From Cladosporium sp. IMV 00045 (lineage: Eukaryota; Ascomycota; Dothideomycetes; Cladosporiales; Cladosporiaceae), in contig MSJI02000545.1 in assembly GCA_001931905.2 (NCBI GenBank), positions 1 through 46,576 on the forward strand: DNA of 46,576 nt, in the 5' to 3' direction. The translations under genes and the position numbers were made by a program. This document shows, in pieces, positions 19,142 to 29,094 of the stretch; within the stretch, counting starts at the first letter, position 1, and each line of letters opens with the position of its first letter. Under the pieces are notes generated by a model, which did not search any database, had not been told where the DNA came from, and saw nothing but the letters and a program-made list of their open reading frames with translations.

Positions 19142-19576
19142 ATGGCGCCGTGGCTCCGGTTGCTCGAAGGCTGGGCGGTCGAGCAACTCCTCCGAACACC
19201 CGGCTTCCACCGCGCCGTCGAGAAAGTGGCCAAGAATGTCCACCGAGTGCGCAACGGTCTGCCGCGAGAGGAAGAAGGCGGCACCAACATCGATCGACCT
19301 GGCGAATCCGGCTTTGGACAGCACTTCTTCGACGAGCTGAAGACTCAGCTCGGTCAAGCGGAAAGAGGCGAGCAAAATAGCCCGATTCTCAAGGATGAGG
19401 CGAAGATGAAGGACGCAAACATACACGAGCACAAGCCGGTGGAAGAGGATGACAGCTCGGATGCTGCCTGGCGCGATATTCAGCGGAAGGGTGCTGAGCC
19501 GCCAAAGCAGGGCTTCATGACTGAGTATATGGATGCGCTGAGGTCGCAGTTGCGGAATGACAAGTCGGAGAAGTGA
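19142..19576 (+). CDS. Conserved fungal hypothetical protein
   Basis: 144-residue single-exon protein, starting at an ATG in a favourable CACCATGG context. Residues 1-40 are amphipathic and basic (EGWAVEQLLRTPGFHRAVEK) with the pattern W-A-V-x-Q-L-L-R-x-P-x-F-H-R-A-V. This is followed by GTNIDR near residue 50 and a predicted helix HFFDELKTQL. The acidic C-terminal half ends in another helix (GFMTEYMDALRSQLRNDK). The pattern resembles short uncharacterised proteins I associate with many Pezizomycotina. No domain name can be given. The basic amphipathic N-terminus would permit mitochondrial targeting, but that is speculation. Confidence 0.6.
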   Translation: MAPWLRLLEGWAVEQLLRTPGFHRAVEKVAKNVHRVRNGLPREEEGGTNIDRPGESGFGQHFFDELKTQLGQAERGEQNSPILKDEAKMKDANIHEHKPVEEDDSSDAAWRDIQRKGAEPPKQGFMTEYMDALRSQLRNDKSEK

Positions 19577-20722
19577 GAGGCATGAGGAGAAATGTATTTG
19601 GCTGAGGTGGTCATCGCTCCACCTAGCTACGGCGATACATATGGCACAAGCCTGCTGGTAAACGTACTTCCAGCGACCTTCATCGACGAGCACTCGCCTG
19701 GTACCCGCCGTCGCAAATTATCAGCCTCAATCCGGTCAAAGTCTTCCCAGGATTCTGGCGGCAAGGAGCAATCACGGCCATGCTAGTTCGGGAAATCTGC
19801 ATGGCTACGACGAAAGACAGAATCGGCTCCGACGTTCGCCACTTTGAGTTGTTCGAAAAGAATACTGGGATCCTGGTTGAAATCATGACCGGTCATGCAC
19901 AGGATCTGCTACCTCTGCGTTCGGATGGATATGCTGCGAGACATGCAGATGCTGTCGATTGTTGTCTGGTACTGGAGCCCCCGCTGATTTCAGGCACGTG
20001 TGCCGAAAGCCACTCATGCGACAAAGTGCGACCGTGGCGAACAGCCTTTTTGGAAGAATGCAGATAGCAAGGATTCTCTTGCAGCAGACTCGACAGTGAA
20101 AGTGTCATTCGGACGCTATTACGAATTCTCTAGAGGTGGGGCAATGAAGACATCAATGTCATGTGGCGTGGAATCCTTTTCTGATTTCAAAGTCTGCCAT
20201 TGATGGAACAGAGGAGAGGTTGTTGAGAGCGGCTTGTGCAGAACACGGAGTTGTTACTGAGTGGTAGCTGATCAATGCGTGCATATTGCTACATGATCTA
20301 TCGGCAACCGTGTACCGAATGGCGTTTCTGATGCTATTCCGTCAGGCTCTACTCTGGTCGCGCGCGTATGTTCGCCTGGATACGTACAAAGCTCTCCAGC
20401 TGTTCACTAAACTCTACTTCAATTCTCCGATTCAGTACTCTCGAACATGGCACTCAAGCGTCGGTAGACAGCCAGATCAATTGGTCGGTATACATAGTGA
20501 ATCGTCCTGCAAGATGCCCGCCTTTCAACAGCCTACCCGCATGTAAGCGAGAGATGAATGCAACATCGTCTGCTCACGCCACTACATTCGGAATACTCAA
20601 CAGCCAGCCTGTCAGACGAATATGTAGTGTCTCCATAAAGGGGAAGATAGAAGAGATCGCTCAACCCATCTCAATTCACGCTCATTTCTTCGTAATTGCG
20701 CTCTTCAGCCAGCATTGCTACC
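19577..20722. other. Intergenic, no supported gene
   Basis: About 1.15 kb between two plus-strand genes. Frames up to 95 codons occur on both strands without recognisable content. The final ~100 bp should contain the promoter and leader of the amidohydrolase gene. No tRNA or repeat was seen. Confidence 0.4.
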
Positions 20723-22053
20723 ATGCTCCTCAATACCATATTGACGACTCTGACCCTTCTCATCACATACTGCACCGCACACAACATCACGTCTCGCATC
20801 CTCAACGATGCTGCTGCGGACGACATCGACTTGTACAGTTTGAACATCACGGACGACGCTCTCGCTTCCATACAGGCAATCTATAACCTCGACAACCTAA
20901 CGATCTCAGCAGCGGTCAGCAATGGCGACAAGGTCGACGTTCATGTGCACGTCGTTCCTCCGTGGTACCGTACTATTGCGCCTTTCGCAGGGCAAATCAT
21001 GGTGCCGAACTGGACAATCGAAGCGCACATCGACTTCATGGCCGGTGCGGGTATAAGACATGCCGTGCTATCAATTGGCACCCCTGGCTCCGTGGTGTTT
21101 CCTGGTGACCAGACCAAGTCGCTTGCTTTGGCTCGGTTACTGAGTGAGTATCTGGCAGCTGTGAGCCTTCCCATCAAGATGGTCCTGAACTTGTGTTTGA
21201 CTTTTCTTCAGCTTGCATTCAAGTTTCTTGCCATCTTCTCATTCTTCGCGGCGATTCCACTTCCCTACACAGAACCAGCGTAAGCGAACCCTTCGCACAC
21301 TCCCACAATCAGCATCTCACTCCAAGACCAAGAATAACCGAATCAACCCACGCCCTCACCAACCTCAACGCCTCCGGCCTCGGCCTCCAATCCAACCACG
21401 AAGGCCATTACCTAGGCACTCCCCTATTCCGCCCCTTCTTCGCCCACCTCGACACCCTCCCCCACCCAGCCCCAATATTCGTACACCCCGCTGTGCCCTG
21501 CCTCCGCACTGCGGACAACACCCTCATCACCGCCAACCCAACCCTCTACCCAGCCAGCCAAGTCGAATTCTACTTCGGAACGGCGCGCACGTTCATGGAC
21601 ATGACGGTCACGCAGACACTCGTCAATTTCACCTCGCTCAGGTGGATCGTGCCGCACGGCGGAGGGGCATTTCCCGCGATCGAAAATCGCTTTCTCACGG
21701 CGCGAGCGCCGGAGTTGCAGGAGAGGAGTCGATAGATTCTCGCTGGGAGGGTCTTTTGGGATGTTGCTGGGCCGGTGTTTCCGAGGCAGATTAGGGGATT
21801 GTTGGCTTATGGTGTGCCGGTGAGGCAGTTGCTTTATGGGTCGGTGCGTCCTTCTCACATCCTGCGCGTGATGAATGGAGAGGTTTTCCATTCTGAGGGG
21901 CTGTCGTGTGCTAACGCCAGAGTCCAGGATTTCCCTTACGCGCCGAATTTTACATTCGAGTATGAGATCGAGGCGATCAAGAACGCTTCCTTCTTGTCCG
22001 AGGAAGAGAAGGCGGGCATCTTTGCGGATAATAGCAAGGCTGTTCTTGAATAG
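20723..22053 (+). pseudogene. Secreted amidohydrolase-2 (6-methylsalicylate decarboxylase-like) with in-frame stop
   Basis: Metal-dependent hydrolase/decarboxylase of the amidohydrolase-2 family, closest in motif pattern to fungal 6-methylsalicylate decarboxylase-like proteins. I read four exons: 20723-21160, 21212-21279, 21333-21843 and 21928-22053. The introns are 51, 53 and 84 nt; the second ends in AAG. Residues 1-19 are a signal peptide (MLLNTILTTLTLLITYCTA). All expected metal-site motifs are present: VDVHVHVVP with its HxH, IFVHPAVPC, IVPHGGGAFP and the C-terminal GSDFPYAP. The full chain would be ~380 codons, but codon 303 (21733-21735) is TAG, between LQERSR and ILAGRVFWDVAGP. Family-like sequence continues in the same frame on both sides. 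A C-to-T change in a CAG codon would explain it. As written the product lacks the last catalytic Asp. A sequencing error or a strain-specific allele is possible. Confidence 0.75.
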
Positions 22054-22839
22054 GGCACTTCCTGCATGTCTGGGAGGGTCCATCGAGTAGCTTTGAACCT
22101 TTTGCACTGAGAAGCTCTGCAAACATTAGATCAAAGCTGGCACATGTATTGATTGATTGATTGATTGATTGGTACTTGATTGTAACATGTGACCGACCAT
22201 ACGCTCTACTTCCATTATTCCCGCCCGTCTGCTAATGCAATCGAGCAATTGGTATTTCCAGTGCACCGCTCAACCTGGCAGTTGTGCAGCTCAAGCTAAC
22301 ATGCCATCATTACGACCATTTGAACAGAAAACAGACTACGCAATGGATTCTGCAGTTCAACATCAGCAGAATACCCCCCCAAAACGCCTTGATCAGTTCG
22401 AGTGGTCGCAAGACGCAAAGAAGGACAATCCAAACCACTATCAAGATATTCGAGGTCCCGAGCCTACCCCAACCCTAACCTTATAGCAACTTCATGCCCG
22501 GGTACGGCTCTTGTTGTTTGACGAACATGCATATTCTTTGGAGCGTTCTTCACCTTTGCCCAAGGGTCGGAGGGCATTGGCTGCACAGCTATATAAGCTA
22601 TAAATGATGTCAAGTGTTTTACATACAATCATCACATCGAGCACAATCTGCGTTGGATGAGCTGGGAGTAAGATACTCCATGTTCGAGAGTTGAGATTGA
22701 TTTCATTCCCTCGTAGGCCAAATGTCGCAGATTTGATATTGCCATCAGATTAGTTCTTTCTCCGGATAGGGCATACCGACTTTGCGTCGGGACCATGCTG
22801 TTCGCTTTGCTGGTCCCAAACAAACAAGCCTCCAGAGTC
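22054..22839. other. Convergent 3' intergenic region
   Basis: About 790 bp between two genes pointing at each other, expected to hold both 3' untranslated regions and terminators. Apart from the ATTG microsatellite, one spot near 22470 reads CCCCAACCCTAACC, a chance telomere-like string of under two repeats. No gene is supported. Confidence 0.45.
22147..22172. repeat. (ATTG)n microsatellite
   Basis: Five to six tandem ATTG units between the 3' ends of the amidohydrolase gene and the DUF155 gene. No coding role. Confidence 0.85.
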
Positions 22840-24252
22840 TCACGTCCCCACCGCCTTCTCCTTCGCCAACTGCGCCGCCAGAAACTCATCCAAAAGCGCC
22901 CTCGTCTTCTCCGCTTCAATACCATGATTCCTCTCCCTCCAAAGCTCGAAAATCCCAAAAACGACCTCAATACTAATGAGGAAGATAATCAACCACTCCA
23001 GCTCAGTCGAATGCTTCTCGCTCAACCTCTCCCTCAGCACCGCCGCAATCTCACTCGCGTAGTCCATCTTCTCGTTCAGCACTTTGATCCGCACGCCCAC
23101 GTCCAGCGCCTTGCCCAGGCTCTCGTAGTAGCTCTCCAAGCCCAGGTTGTGCGGTGAGTCCCAGAAGAGGTCGGGCAAGGAATCGGTGAGTTCCGAGTAT
23201 AGGTTTAGCTGGGCGCGGATGCTGAGGAGTTCGCCTGTTTTGCGCAGGATGAATTGGCGCGTGAAGTTGAGGCGGGAGCCGGCGGAGAGAGTGGTGGGGA
23301 TGCGGCGGGTGGTTTGGAAGTAGTTGGATAGGGCGTTTTCGAGGACGGCCAGTTTGGTCGAACGAGCTAGGGCGGATGAGTAGGCGATTTTGGCGAGGAT
23401 GGTGTCGGTTCCGTGGCGGGGTGGCGCGTCAGAGTCGATTGCGGTGGCAACATCGGAGTGATGTTGGTGGTGTTGATGATGATGCTCTTCTGAAGGTTTG
23501 GTGCCGATGAGGATGGTGTCACCGACGATGACGGAAGAGTCGCGAGTCACGTCTTCCAGGTACTCAAAGTCTTCTATCTCGACCTGGTGTGGATTCTCGG
23601 CCGCAGGACGGATGATGCGGGTCACGATGTTGTTGCCAATGTGCTCCGGTACGTTCCAAGTCACCACGCTGCCGGAAGGGAAGACGAAGACATCACCGAT
23701 GCCTTGCTCTTTGTTTTCGCCAGTCTCTTCGTCTTTGGATATGAAATTCGGCGTCTGGACGTGCAGCACTTGCGGAAACAAGTCGGTTCTGAGAGGGTCG
23801 GGATGAAAGCCTTCTTGGGTGAGAAGCTGGCGTGCGGTTGCGATTTGGTATGTTTCTGCGGCGCAGTATGCCGTGACGTCTTTGGTTTCTGCTATGGGGT
23901 CTACGTGTCTTTTCCTGCCCTTGCCCTTGACGAGGCCATCTCTATTCCTCTGCGCCTCGACTGCGACGCGCCTCAAGGAAGTTGATGCTGCTTGAGAACG
24001 GGAGGCGCTCTTGCGCTTGGGCTCTTTCTGTGGTATCGTAGGATGATCTTGTCGTACGATTCGATTCGAGGTGAAGTGATTCTTGGGGATCTTCCGCCCT
24101 CGGGCTGCTTGCGAGGCGACGTACTGGTGTCCAGATGGTATGTAGCTTGTCGTGAGTCGATCTCGCGCAGAGCTACGGGCAGCAGTGAGGGTGGTGAGGC
24201 TCCTCCTACAGATGGCGCCAAATTCGATCCATGTCGCTGCTCTATGGCTCAT
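22840..24252 (-). CDS. Mitochondrial DUF155 protein, RMND1/Mrx10-type
   Basis: 470-residue single-exon protein of the DUF155 (RMD1/RMND1/Sif2) family. Members such as human RMND1 and yeast Mrx10 are mitochondrial inner-membrane proteins linked to mitochondrial translation. Residues 1 to about 40 are rich in Arg/Ser/Thr/Ala with no acidic residue beyond one Glu, as in a matrix presequence. A long basic linker follows to about 115. DUF155 starts at about 128 (YCAAETYQI), with the core strand GDVFVFPSGSVVTWNVPE at about 186-203 and EDFEYLED. Near the C-terminus (about 418-437, WLIIFLISIEVVFGIFELW) lies the single membrane segment typical of the family. A second ATG 90 bp upstream (24342) would add 30 residues. 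I prefer 24252 because it exposes the presequence and a TATAAATA lies between the two ATGs. It is divergent to VPS41 with only 279 bp between starts. Confidence 0.85.
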   Translation of the reverse strand: MSHRAATWIEFGAICRRSLTTLTAARSSARDRLTTSYIPSGHQYVASQAARGRKIPKNHFTSNRIVRQDHPTIPQKEPKRKSASRSQAASTSLRRVAVEAQRNRDGLVKGKGRKRHVDPIAETKDVTAYCAAETYQIATARQLLTQEGFHPDPLRTDLFPQVLHVQTPNFISKDEETGENKEQGIGDVFVFPSGSVVTWNVPEHIGNNIVTRIIRPAAENPHQVEIEDFEYLEDVTRDSSVIVGDTILIGTKPSEEHHHQHHQHHSDVATAIDSDAPPRHGTDTILAKIAYSSALARSTKLAVLENALSNYFQTTRRIPTTLSAGSRLNFTRQFILRKTGELLSIRAQLNLYSELTDSLPDLFWDSPHNLGLESYYESLGKALDVGVRIKVLNEKMDYASEIAAVLRERLSEKHSTELEWLIIFLISIEVVFGIFELWRERNHGIEAEKTRALLDEFLAAQLAKEKAVGT

Positions 24253-24531
24253 GGCGATAGGCCTGAGATACCAAGATAGGACCAGGTAATATTTATAGAG
24301 CGTAATGGTCTTATATTCTCTCTGGCCTGTCACTTTCTTCATCAGCTGCTGCTTGACTGCCGATCTCGAGCACTGACATCACCTCCCGCTGCGAGCGCAA
24401 CGGCACCGGGCTGTCAAGCTCCAACTCTCTACAAAGGCAGTGTATAGTAATGTCTGTGTAACACATTCAGGCATTGTCGCGACACACTCATTCTCACCAT
24501 CCGCGCTGGAGCAGCCCTCGATGCCTACAGC
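24253..24531. promoter_or_regulatory. Compact divergent promoter DUF155 / VPS41
   Basis: 279 bp between start codons of two divergent core genes. On the minus strand a TATAAATA sits at about 24285-24292, roughly 35-40 bp upstream of the preferred DUF155 start. No equivalent TATA is visible for VPS41. Confidence 0.45.
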
Positions 24532-27500
24532 ATGTCTGTGGACCCTCAGGCCGTCGCCTCAGGACCCAAACCGGACGATGCCCTCCAGCAACAACGGCAC
24601 GAGCAGGAGCATGGAGAACCCTCAGAGGCCCAGTCGGATGATGAGGACGAGGAAGAGGAAGATGACGAGCCGAAACTGAAGTACGCGAAGCTGACCGGTA
24701 GCCTGGCCGGTGTATACAAGAATGGCGACTTCACCTCTGCCTTTTGCGTGGCCGGCGACAAGATGGTTATGGGCACTCAGGATGGCAACATTCACGCGCT
24801 GTCGCTGCCCACTATGGAGATCCTGCGAACGTACCACGCACACTCGGCAAGCATCACAAGTTGCTCTGTCTCTCCAGTGCCTCCTCCGCCGACCCTCACC
24901 CGCACGCAAGAAGGCAACGCGTTCCTTGCCTCGTCAGCGCAATCGATCAAACCTCAGTCGATCAAAACGAGCACAACAAATAGCGCTAGAAACGCTCGAC
25001 CTCCACAAACAATTGTGCCAAATACTCCCACCAACCAGATCTACATCGCGACATCTTCCATAGACGGCCATGTCTGTGTCTCCTCCCTGGTCGACCCAAA
25101 GGATGTTCAATTGCGAAACTTTGCACGCCCGGTGCAAGCAGTTGCGCTATCACCCGACTACAAGACAGACCGGACGTATCTGTCTGGCGGGCGAGCTGGG
25201 AATCTCATTCTCACCGTTGGTGGCAAAGCAGGAGTTAGTGTGGATGCGAATACAAACAGCACAGCCGCCGCCGCTTCTGGGTGGCTGGGAAGCATGGGTC
25301 TTGGAGCGAACAATGGAAGAGACACGATCTTGCATCAAGGCGAGGGGACCATCAGTACCATCAAATGGAGTATGAGTGGCAAGTGGATTGTGTGGGTGAA
25401 CGATGAAGGCATCAAGATCATGCGTTCACATCTGCGATTAGACAGTGAGTCGAGCGAAAATGCATGGAAACGTATCGCGCACGCTTCGAAGCCAAACCGA
25501 AAAAGCTGGGAAGATATGGCCGGTGTTTGGAAGGCAAGGGCTGAATGGATCGATGATCGACTGTTGGAAAGTGACGATTTACGATCGGCAACCGAAGCAG
25601 AAAAATCGCTGAACGGAGGCACCAACGGAACGACGAAACGCACAAAGCGAAAGAACAAGTTTGAAAAGCTGGTCGTAGGATGGGGAGACACTACGTGGAT
25701 TATGCATGTCCATGAGGGTGGAAAGGTACCGTCCGGCAAGCATGCTGGAGAGAGACAGGTCGGAAGCGCCGACATCATCCACAAGTTGCAGTTCCGTGAC
25801 TGCATCGTCTCCGGACTGTCTCTATATACGCCTTCCATGCTTGCGATCCTAGCATACCGAACACGAGATGATGACGACAATCTGCTCCCGGCTTCTACCA
25901 ACAATGACGCGCCCAAGAAGGGTAGGCAGCACAAACACACAAGTCTCGCACCTCAGCTGAGGCTCGTCAATGTCAAAGATGGTGAGGAAGTAGACTTGGA
26001 CGAACTCAGCGTGAGCCGATTCGAAACGCTCAGCGCCCAAGATTACCACCTCGGAACACTGTTCATCCCTCCACCTCTACCGGAGAAGGCTACCAAGGAA
26101 CAAAAGGGCGCACTGGAGGGCTTGTGGGAGATTACTGGTGGTGGTTACGCTACTCGTATGTTCACTTCTGGAGCCAACGCACTTAGCCGGTCTGATAGCA
26201 ACAAAGACGACAACGGTCAGTCTGGTGTCTCTTCGCCTAGAAGTGGAAGCATCCGCAGTGTGGCAACGACACAGACCAAAACCCAGACTGTGGATGCCCA
26301 TCCTTATACCGCTGAGCCGGGTTTGAAGCTATTCATACAGAGCCCTTTTGACTGTGTGATGGCTGTCAAGCGAGATCTTGCTGATCACCTTGCTTGGCTA
26401 CTTGAACACCAACAATTCGAACAAGCATGGAAACTCTTGGAAAAGCACCCTGATATCGTGGATACTTCCACTACCGATCGCAGATCCTTCAGTTCAGCAG
26501 CGGACACTACTTCGCAAACGAACAAGGGTAGTCTTGCTGAGTTCTTCGCCGACTCTGATTCCACGACCACTATTTCTGCGGCACAACACAGAGATGGCAC
26601 CGCAGCAAAAGAAAAGAGACGCATTGGAGATCTTTGGATTGGCCAGCTCGTCACTGCTGACAAGTGGGCCGAAGCTGGCAAAGCTGCAAGTAAGGTCCTT
26701 CACGGTAGTACCAGATGGGAGCACTGGGTCTTCACATTCGCACAAGCGGACAAGTTTGACGAAATCACGCCCCATGTTCCTAGCAAGATGCTGAAGCCGC
26801 CATTGCCAAGCGAAGTCTACGAGATCATCCTCGGACACTACATCGTGACCGATCCGCCTCGGCTCGGCAAGTTGCTCGATGAGTGGGACGTGGATCTCTT
26901 CGATGTGCACAGCATCATCACAGCCATCGAAAGCCGGTTGCGGAGTCACGATATCAGCGAAGACAGTCCTCAAGAGGGAGTCCAAGGGCGCGACTGGAGA
27001 ATTCTCTTAGAAGCACTCGCGAAGCTGTATCTTGCTAACGCTCAGCCTCGAGAGGCTCTACGTTGCTTCGTACTCACTCAGGACGCAGATGCGGCTATGA
27101 ACCTCATCCGTGATGAGAAGATTGCCGAGGCCCTGGTTGATGACATTCCAGGCTTTTTGACACTAAAGATCAGCAAAGAGCAGCTGCGCACAGCTCCCTT
27201 GGAAGAACTCGAAGAGTCGAGCGCGGAGCCCGTGGCTTTACTCGTTGAGGAGGCTTTCCGTGGAAGCATCCCACCAGGAACTGTCATCTATCAGCTGGAG
27301 CAGAAAGGGGGTGCCATGCAGATGTTCCTTTACTTCTACCTTCACGCACTCTGGGACGGTGGCTCCCATGCTGAACGGGAGAAGGCACCACGCCGAAAAT
27401 TCCAAATCATGATAGACGAAGGTCATGCCATGGTCGAAGACCACGCGGACCTTGCAGTCGAGCTCTTTGCCGAGTACAACCGAGATCTACTGCTTGAATT

Positions 27501-28465
27501 CCTGCAGACCAGTGAGGTGTACAGCTACGACAAAGCCGCCGCAATATGCGAGCAGAGACACTACATACTCGAGCTCGTGCATGTGCTTAGCAAGACTGGA
27601 CAGCTCAAGCGCGCTCTGTGGCTCATAATCGGCGAGCTCGGCGACGTCAAGAAAGCAATCGAATTCGTCAAAGGCAACCCCGATCTCTGGGAGGATTTGC
27701 TCGAGTACGGCATGGACAAGCCAGCCTTCATCCGCGGCCTGCTGGAAGAAGTCGGCACAGCAGTCGATCCAGCAGAGCTGGTCCGCCGCATCCCCGTCGG
27801 CCTCGAAATCGAAGGCCTCAAGCAGGGCATCATGCGACTCGTCAAAGAATACGAAATCCAGTACTCGATCTCCGAGGGCGTGGCGAAGGTTCTCGAAGGC
27901 GAGGTCGCAATGGGTATGGACACGCTTCGCGCCGGCCAAAAGAAGGCCGTCCGCTTCGAAGTCATGCAAGAATCCCCTTCGGACATCGACATCACCGCAC
28001 ACGACGTCCCCACCAAACCACACGGCGGCGAAGTCCTCCCCGTCTCCAAGCGAAAAGTCGCACACCACGAGAGCAAAGACGTCAAGCCCGGGCACTGCGT
28101 GGGCTGCCGCGAGGCTTTCCACGAAAACGGTATGTCGCCGTTCCCCCTTTCTTCCCAGCCAACCAACCAATCAACCTCTCGAGCATCTCAATCTAACAAA
28201 ACCCCACACAGAAACCCTCCCCCTCATCGGCTTCGCCTGCGGCCACGTCTACCACCTCCCGTGCCTCTTGCGCGCCAACCCCGACACAGCCGACGACGCG
28301 ACCGTCGAGCGCCTCATGACGCAGCTGGGCTACGGCAACGCCGCCGCCTCCGACGACACGGCCTACACAGGCCGCAGCGTGGGCGGCAAAGTGGCGCACG
28401 CGCACGTCGTGCGGAACGTCGTCGAGGGCGGGTGTAGGTGCTGCGTTGTGCCTGAGGGTGCTTGA
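24532..28465 (+). CDS. VPS41: HOPS complex subunit Vps41 (2 exons)
   Basis: Vacuolar tethering subunit of the HOPS complex, acting in endosome/AP-3 vesicle fusion with the vacuole. It is 1283 residues, with exon 1 24532-28129, an 82-nt intron (28130-28211, GTATGT..CACACAG) and exon 2 28212-28465. Residues about 30-50 are strongly acidic (DDEDEEEEDDEPKLKYAKL). The beta-propeller begins at about 50 (KYAKLTGSLAGVYKNGDFTS) and runs to about 600, with low-complexity insertions. Residues about 600-1130 form an alpha-solenoid containing the clathrin-heavy-chain-like repeat (YNRDLLLEFLQTSEVYSYDK, VHVLSKTGQLKRAL). The C-terminus is a RING-type zinc domain: CVGC at 1189-1192, then ACGHVYHLPC just after the splice and CRCC near the end. 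The intron falls inside the RING, so missing it truncates the domain. It is convergent with SMC4. Confidence 0.93.
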
Positions 28466-29094
28466 TCTGCTTGCTTCTACTGTCTCTGCTCACGCGGTCT
28501 TGAAGTTGCGTTTGAGCGTGCAAAGGCGATGGGAAAGTTTTGGGGAGGGAAGGGAAGGGAAGGCATTTTCGAATGTTCGGACGGGTCGGAGATTTTGCCG
28601 GCCACATTGTGTATTTCTCTTCGTAGTGTAGTTTGTATATACCCCATTGATATTGCCATTGTATCAATTGCAGTCCCAAAAACATCTCTCACCAACAACG
28701 CTTGTTCTCACCTATAGAATTGAGTGATCGAGGAGACGCGTGATATCAGAGCATGGCGACGAGAAAAGTATAAAGATATAATTTCGACAGCGAAAAGAAA
28801 ACAAGAACAACAAAATACGAAAAACGTCTCTCTTCGCGCCGGAGAGAGTGCCATGCTTCCCAACAGGCATGATCCACCAAGTCTCTTTCATCCAGTTGCT
28901 TCTCCCTTTCTATCCTCAGAAAGCCTGTACACTGGCCGAACGCCTCATTAAAAATCCCCATCATCCATTTGTCCCGGTATCATGCATTTGCATTGTCGCA
29001 TTACGCCCCAGCCCCATACATTCGTCTCTTCTACACGAGAAACCCGCGTGAGAAAACTCAAAACGAAAAGCAAAAAGCATTGTAAACATTTCAT
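28466..29094. other. Convergent 3' region VPS41 / SMC4
   Basis: About 630 bp between two converging stop codons, presumably two 3' untranslated regions. It contains a short GGGAA-type purine repeat at about 28543-28562. No gene or structured RNA was recognised. Confidence 0.45.

Noticed and set aside
22470..22490. Interstitial telomere repeat
   Set aside because: Only a single CCCTAA-like unit with one partial; below what chance allows.
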